From Tolypeutes matacus (taxonomy: Eukaryota > Chordata > Mammalia > Cingulata > Chlamyphoridae), in contig JAKSZT010053928.1 of assembly GCA_026826555.1 (NCBI GenBank), forward strand, positions 38,026,386 to 38,090,385: DNA of 64,000 nt. The letters are read 5' to 3'. This document shows positions 59,501 through 64,000 of this stretch, one piece after another. Position 1 is the stretch's first letter. Each line of letters opens with the position of its first letter. The notes beneath the pieces are model-generated. The model searched no databases. It was not told the DNA's origin and saw nothing but the letters and a program-made list of their open reading frames with translations. The translations under genes and the position numbers were made by a program.

Positions 59501-60034
59501 TGCTGGAGGTGGGGCTGAGGCCTAGGCTAAGACTGCAATCTGATCTTGGTGGAAAGAAGCCGGTCCCTAACTTCACGAGTGATTTTCAGTTAGCCCTGCT
59601 TCCCCTCATGTCAGAGGCGACGTTAAAATGGCAGTTACCAATCTCTTTATGACTTGGACAGGTACAAATTTTAGCTGTTCTTAGGATTATACTAAACAAG
59701 CCAAGTTTACTAATCAGTAGCTGAAGTCAGTGCCACACTGTGTCTTCCTCCCCTGTTTATGGGAAATGGAGCTTCCAACTCCAGCTACGGAATAGCTCCC
59801 AAGGCGGCTTGTGCAGCAGGAACCGGCCGCCACCTCCTGGAAGGTTCTACTAACAGATCTCTACAGATGGTCAGTCTCCTCCTTCCATACTTTTGAGGAT
59901 GTTTCAGGATACTCTTCTGGTCTCCTGGGGTCCCCAAACAGGTGCTTTAGATAGATCTGGTGATTGCTAAGTGCCCTGTAGGAAGAGCTGACTCTTGGAG
60001 CTTGTTACTCTGCCGCCATCTTTCTCTCATTCTG
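59501..60034 (-). promoter_or_regulatory. 5' leader of the antisense L1
   Basis: Unique sequence upstream of the monomers, ending at the 5' terminus. It contains GCCGCCACCTCCTGG (59828-59842) and the YY1-like start. Confidence 0.7.
60012..60022 (-). promoter_or_regulatory. YY1-like motif at the L1 5' end
   Basis: The minus strand reads AAGATGGCGGC, a full YY1 consensus, about 13 bases from the 5' terminus and followed by an AGCTCC word. Human L1 has a YY1 site in the same position that sets the transcription start. This supports a complete 5' end. Confidence 0.8.
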
Positions 60035-60048
60035 TACCATTTGCTTTT
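60035..60048. repeat. Target-site duplication, right copy (antisense L1)
   Basis: TACCATTTGCTTTT, identical to 52359-52372. Confidence 0.88.
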
Positions 60049-62079
60049 CATTTTGTCTCTCTTTTTTACTTCATTTACTAAACTCCAAATCTGGTTTGTT
60101 CTTTAGTCATGTCCTATAAATTACAATAGATACACAGAAAACAGTTTTTATGCATAGAACATCTCATCTCTGAAAGGTTACATAAGATATCTTGTTATTT
60201 CTGGGAAGGAGAACTAAAAGATTAAAAAGGTCATAGTCAGTGTTTTCAAAACATGTATTTGAGACAGAGTATTTCTCATACTAATGAGTGAGTCACCATC
60301 ATCATCAGATTGTCAATCCTTAATCTTGTCATTTGAGCCATATAATTGTAATTTTTAGAGCTGACAGAGAAACAATCATCTGATCAAGAGATATTGTGTG
60401 TCCACTCACCTCATTAGAAATTAGTAGTGGCAGACCCAGAATATATTCCAGGTCTTTTGAATCCTAGTCCATTTCTATTACATGTTATGATTGTACTTGG
60501 CCTTTAGCCTACTCTTGGCCTATTCAGTAAATACAGTCTGGGATGAAAAAAAAAGTGTGGTCAAATCACCAGGCAAAATTTTAAAACCATAACTTCAAAT
60601 AAATGTAATTGTTGAAAGTCCAGATAATTTGTGAGAGAAAAAAGTATTATGAAGATAAAAGAATACTGTTAGTAACTGTGCATATACATAATTTCATTCC
60701 AAAATATGTGAGAGTTCTAGAGAAGAGACAATCCTACATTGTATTTTTGCTTCATTGATTTTATTCTCCATTATGTTTGTAATATTACTTTAGGAAGGAA
60801 CATACAGTACTACAAATGTATTAAAGAGATGACTACATTCAGCTGTGTCATTTTAATACAATGAAGCATAGCTGTGGGATGCCCCTTCATTTGGAAATAG
60901 AACTCATCAGTTTGCCCGTTTGCTTGAATTGTGTGTGCATATGTACACACGAAAGCACACACTCACTTAATTTTGAGTTTTCCTCTGACAATCATTTTAG
61001 TGTCTTTTCTCCTTAATTTTTCTTTAATATTTATAAGATCTCCATAGGTAGAATCACCTGAAAAATAACTGCTCTTTAGGATTTCAGGGAATAGATAGTG
61101 TGCTTAAAAATTGAATGTGCTTTCTAACAGCTAAAATTATACTAAATGCATTTATATTACTGCATTGCTGCATATGAATATTGTAATAGTGACTGGTATC
61201 AATAAGTAGTATAAGTATGTGAGAAAAAGTATCTGACAATACAAATCCCCAGTGCTTTCTAACAGGAAAAATACTGATAGTCTCTAAAATTAGTACAAAT
61301 TATCATCAAAAAACAAAAAAAAACAATTTTGTCTGAAATGAATTTAAAGGCAAAACATTTGTATTTTAAACATGATCTTTTCTAAAATCTCATTATCTAT
61401 CTCCAGAGGTGAGGTAGCTGTGTTGGTATTTTAGGCAGTAAAGAAATTCTTTCAATGTACTAGAACTTTTTAAAAAATGCCTTGAACTGCACAAGATTTA
61501 GAATTAAATGCTGAATAGTTAAGATGTGAACAGTCAATCAAATTTTAAGAAAAGGAAGTGAAAGTGTTCTTAAGAGGATCAAACTAATCAATTGACATTT
61601 AAAAGAAACTTTATTCAGCATTGTGTTAACCAAATGTTTCATGAAATTTCTTATTTAAGTACAAGTCATCCTCATTTTGGTCCATTGTTTGTACAAGAAA
61701 GCTTTTTAGTAGATTTTTACTTGAGAAACATCCTAGGTTCCTTGCTTCCTTCCTCCTCCCCACCCCTTCCCCTTCCCCCTCCCCTCCCTCTCCCTTTCTT
61801 TTTTTCTCTCTTTATGCTGAGCCTTTCATTGCTCTGAAAGGAGTGACTCTTTCTCGTTCAGTATTCACTTTGACAGATTGTTTTTCTCTTGTTTATATTT
61901 TCTTCTTTCCTGTTACCAAAAAGACCAGTGTAGTGCTTTCTCTTCAATATGGGATGGAGAAAATTAGAAGTACAATTTTACACCTGTCTTTTTTAGGAAT
62001 AACAGTGTAATTATCAACTTCATAGGTAGATTTGTCCACAGATCTAGTGATTTCCATAGTTTCATAAAGTCAAAAGGTG
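60049..62079. other. AT-rich non-coding DNA
   Basis: No gene or repeat is recognised except the pyrimidine tract at 61745-61813, which also creates the low-complexity open frame at 61592-61837. Confidence 0.5.
61745..61813. repeat. Polypyrimidine tract
   Basis: 69 bases of C and T with a single A at 61762. From 61763 the run of 51 pyrimidines is uninterrupted. Confidence 0.92.
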
Positions 62080-62370
62080 TGAACAAGATGAAAATTCCTT
62101 ATGCATATTTTCAATTTGCTTTTTCAAAATGCTGTACCAATCTATATTTCCACCACAGACTTGATTTAACTATGCTTTCCTCACTATGGATACAATATTT
62201 TTAGTAACTTTCCAAATCTGATATGTTAAAAGAAATGCTACTTAATATTATTTATTTGGATTTCTCTGATTATTGATCAGAGTCTGCCCTATTCAAATAC
62301 TTGTTTGCTAATTGCATTTAGTATTTGCTTTTCTTTGCCTTTGTTTTCTATTGAGGTTTTATAATTTTTA
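62080..62370 (-). mobile_element. Very old L1 fragment, antisense
   Basis: TCAAAATGCTGTACCAATCT, ATTTCCACCACAGACTTG and GGATTTCTCTGATTATTGAT follow the antisense L1 order. Confidence 0.6.
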
Positions 62371-62529
62371 ATTGTACAAACTCCGTACTGTCAAAGATGA
62401 AATTGCACCAGACCATGTTTAACGGAGGAAGAGAGAGATAAGGAGCTCTCTATTTAGAGCCTATTAAATGCCTGGATAGTGTAAGGACCTGGGCCTGGAG
62501 AGGAGATCAGGGGCCTGGAGTCAGTAGAA
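62371..62529. other. Non-coding DNA
   Basis: Short spacer containing GGGCCTGGAG twice (62491-62500 and 62511-62520); nothing else recognised. Confidence 0.4.
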
Positions 62530-62870
62530 GCCTGTTGGAAGTTTGGTCAAACTATGATGAAGTTAATGGAACTTTGGAATTGTTCTGAATGGCATTGCAA
62601 TGACAGATACAGGCCATTATACATTTTGTCAAAACCTATAAAAACTATAACTGTCAAAACTATAATGTAAACTATTGAACATGGTTAGTAGCAATGCTTC
62701 AGTATGTGTTCATCAATTGTAACAAATAAATCACACTAATCAAAGATGTTAATGAGGAAAAGTGTGGGAGGGAGAGGGAAGGGGGTATATGGGAATCCCC
62801 CTATATTTCTGATTTATCATTTATGTAATCTAAAGCTTCTTTAAAAATAAAATAAAATTTTAGAAAAGAT
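62530..62870 (+). mobile_element. L1 LINE 3' end, sense
   Basis: TTCATCAATTGTAACAAATA, GATGTTAATGAGGAAAAGTG, GGGGGTATATGGGAATCCCC and an A-rich end (AAAAATAAAATAAAATTTTA) are typical of an old L1 3' UTR; related to the fragment at 49205-49440. Confidence 0.6.
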
Positions 62871-62936
62871 GAAGTTAAGGCAGTTTTGGTCAATGTACAT
62901 TAAGTGTATTAACTCTGTCATCTTTGTTACATGTCC

Positions 62937-63350
62937 TGTTATAGTTTGCTACATTGTGGGAATGTAATGTAACAGAAATGGTTTGACTTTTACAATGGGG
63001 ATTTATTATCTTATTAGCATACAGTTAGAAACTGAGAAGAATGTCCAAATCAAAGAATCATTAGGTGATGCTTTCTCCCCAAAGACCAGCTTCTGGAGAT
63101 CCTGGACTCCTCTTTCATAAGGCAAGGCAAATAGCTGCTCTACTGGTTTCTTCCTTCTCTTCTAGGTTTCATTTCTTCAGTGGCTTTCTTTCTGTCCCTC
63201 TCTCCATATTCATCCTGATTATAAAGAACTCCATTAAGAAGATTAAGACCCACCCTGGGCCACACTTCTCTGAAGTAATCTAATCAAAATGTCCCATACC
63301 CACAGAAATGGAGCAACTCCAAGAACATAATTTTCTGGAGTCCAGAGATC
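62937..63350 (-). mobile_element. LTR-like repeat, copy 3
   Basis: Starts TGTTATAGTTTGCTAC and shares with copies 1 and 2 the words CAGAAATGGTTTGACTTTTA, GGGGATTTATTATCTTATTA, AAGACCCACCCTGGGCCACA and AGTAATCTAATCAAAATGTC. The end near 63340 is eroded, so no duplication can be read. All three copies lie in the same orientation. Confidence 0.6.
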
Positions 63351-64000
63351 TGGGTCTGGTTGACAATATTCTTATCAAGGGAGTGTCCCTTTGGCAATCA
63401 TCAAGCCAGCCATATCATATCCTTGCATGAATGCCTGATTTTCATTTGTTACAGAAACATGTTGTTCTCAACTTTTTTATATCCTAATTGTGGCCAACAT
63501 TTTGTTTACAATGATTTTTGGTGTTCAAGATCATTAATATCATTTCAATATACAATAAGCTGTAGGACTGGGAACACTGGAGCTAGAAATCAGCCCGAGT
63601 CTTCCAAAAGAGTTTTGTAAGTGTTGGTTCCATAGAGTCAACCTTAGTTCTTTAGAAGTGTCTGGTCATATATGATTAAATGAACATCATTCTCAAATGT
63701 GGCATTCTAGTCAAAGACTTGGCTATATATCCACTGTCTCCAATTATGCCCTGTTAACAAGGAGGACAGATTCTTATTGAATCTATGCAAATGATCATTT
63801 TGTGATAAAAATTAAAATATTCAGCAGGAGCTTCTGAATTCCCGAGGGATCAGGCAGGGGGGATAAAGATAAATGTTTTATGAATTATAGATAGTTAAAG
63901 GGAAAAGAGAAAGGGAGCCCTTGTATATAGAATATAAAACATTAAAACATGAGCAATAATTCCTAGACATTAAAGTCCCTGGTTGGAAAATTGATTCAGA
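63351..64000. other. Non-coding DNA to window end
   Basis: Nothing recognised. The frame at 63360-63620 has no domain. Confidence 0.5.

Larger units (their letters stand above)
52373..60034 (-). mobile_element. L1 LINE, antisense, complete with target-site duplication, inactive
   Basis: Bounded by a perfect 14-bp duplication, the element spans about 7.66 kb. From its 5' end (right) it has a YY1-like start motif, an upstream leader, about ten tandem 109-bp monomers, ORF1, ORF2 with a foreign insert, and a long 3' UTR with a diverged tandem duplication. Both ORFs are broken by stops and frame changes, more heavily than in the sense L1 at 36.7-43.2 kb, so it is older or less constrained. It was inserted next to an antisense L2. 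Confidence 0.92.

Overview
The window is nuclear DNA of a placental mammal, very probably a xenarthran (armadillo, sloth or anteater). The taxon call rests on a tRNA-derived SINE of the armadillo DAS type at 20227-20340, a dimeric relative at 32652-32998, and L1 elements and an LTR-like repeat whose ends I recall from xenarthran genomes. It is AT-rich and CpG-poor, and I find no host protein-coding exon: the longer open frames are L1 remnants or chance frames inside repeats. It looks like intergenic or deep intronic DNA.

Layout. 0.1-2.5 kb: a decayed U6 copy, then a well-preserved U6 fused to an mRNA-like 3' tail and flanked by a perfect 15-bp target-site duplication. 4.6-5.8 kb: an old antisense L1 interrupted by a short antisense retrocopy with a CpG-rich tandem repeat. 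6-19 kb: mostly anonymous AT-rich DNA with traces of L2 and MIR. 19.8-21.5 kb: MIRs, a DAS-type SINE and a polyadenylated antisense copy of a retroviral-type LTR. 23.5-26.1 kb: a rearranged old L1. 26.1-26.9 kb: two small hAT-type DNA transposons. 31-33 kb: an L2 remnant and an antisense SINE dimer ending in a 26-base G run. 33-36.7 kb: old antisense L1 carrying two insertions of one LTR-like family. 36.7-43.2 kb: a sense L1 of about 6.4 kb with ORF1 and ORF2 recognisable along their length but broken. 44.5-45.2 kb: an ERVL-like LTR. 47.6 kb: a MER5-type element. 51-52.2 kb: L2. 52.36-60.05 kb: a complete antisense L1 bounded by a 14-bp duplication, whose 5' UTR holds about ten tandem 109-bp monomers and starts at a YY1-like motif. 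62-63.4 kb: further L1 and LTR-like pieces.

The elements are linked by mechanism: L1-type endonuclease and reverse transcriptase would have made the L1s, the SINEs, the U6 chimera and the polyadenylated retrocopies. I see no evidence of a new enzymatic or defence system. The most notable structures are the monomer-type L1 promoter, the foreign segment inside its ORF2, and the U6 chimeric retrogene.

Family names for old repeats rest on remembered consensus patterns and were not checked with a repeat-masking program.
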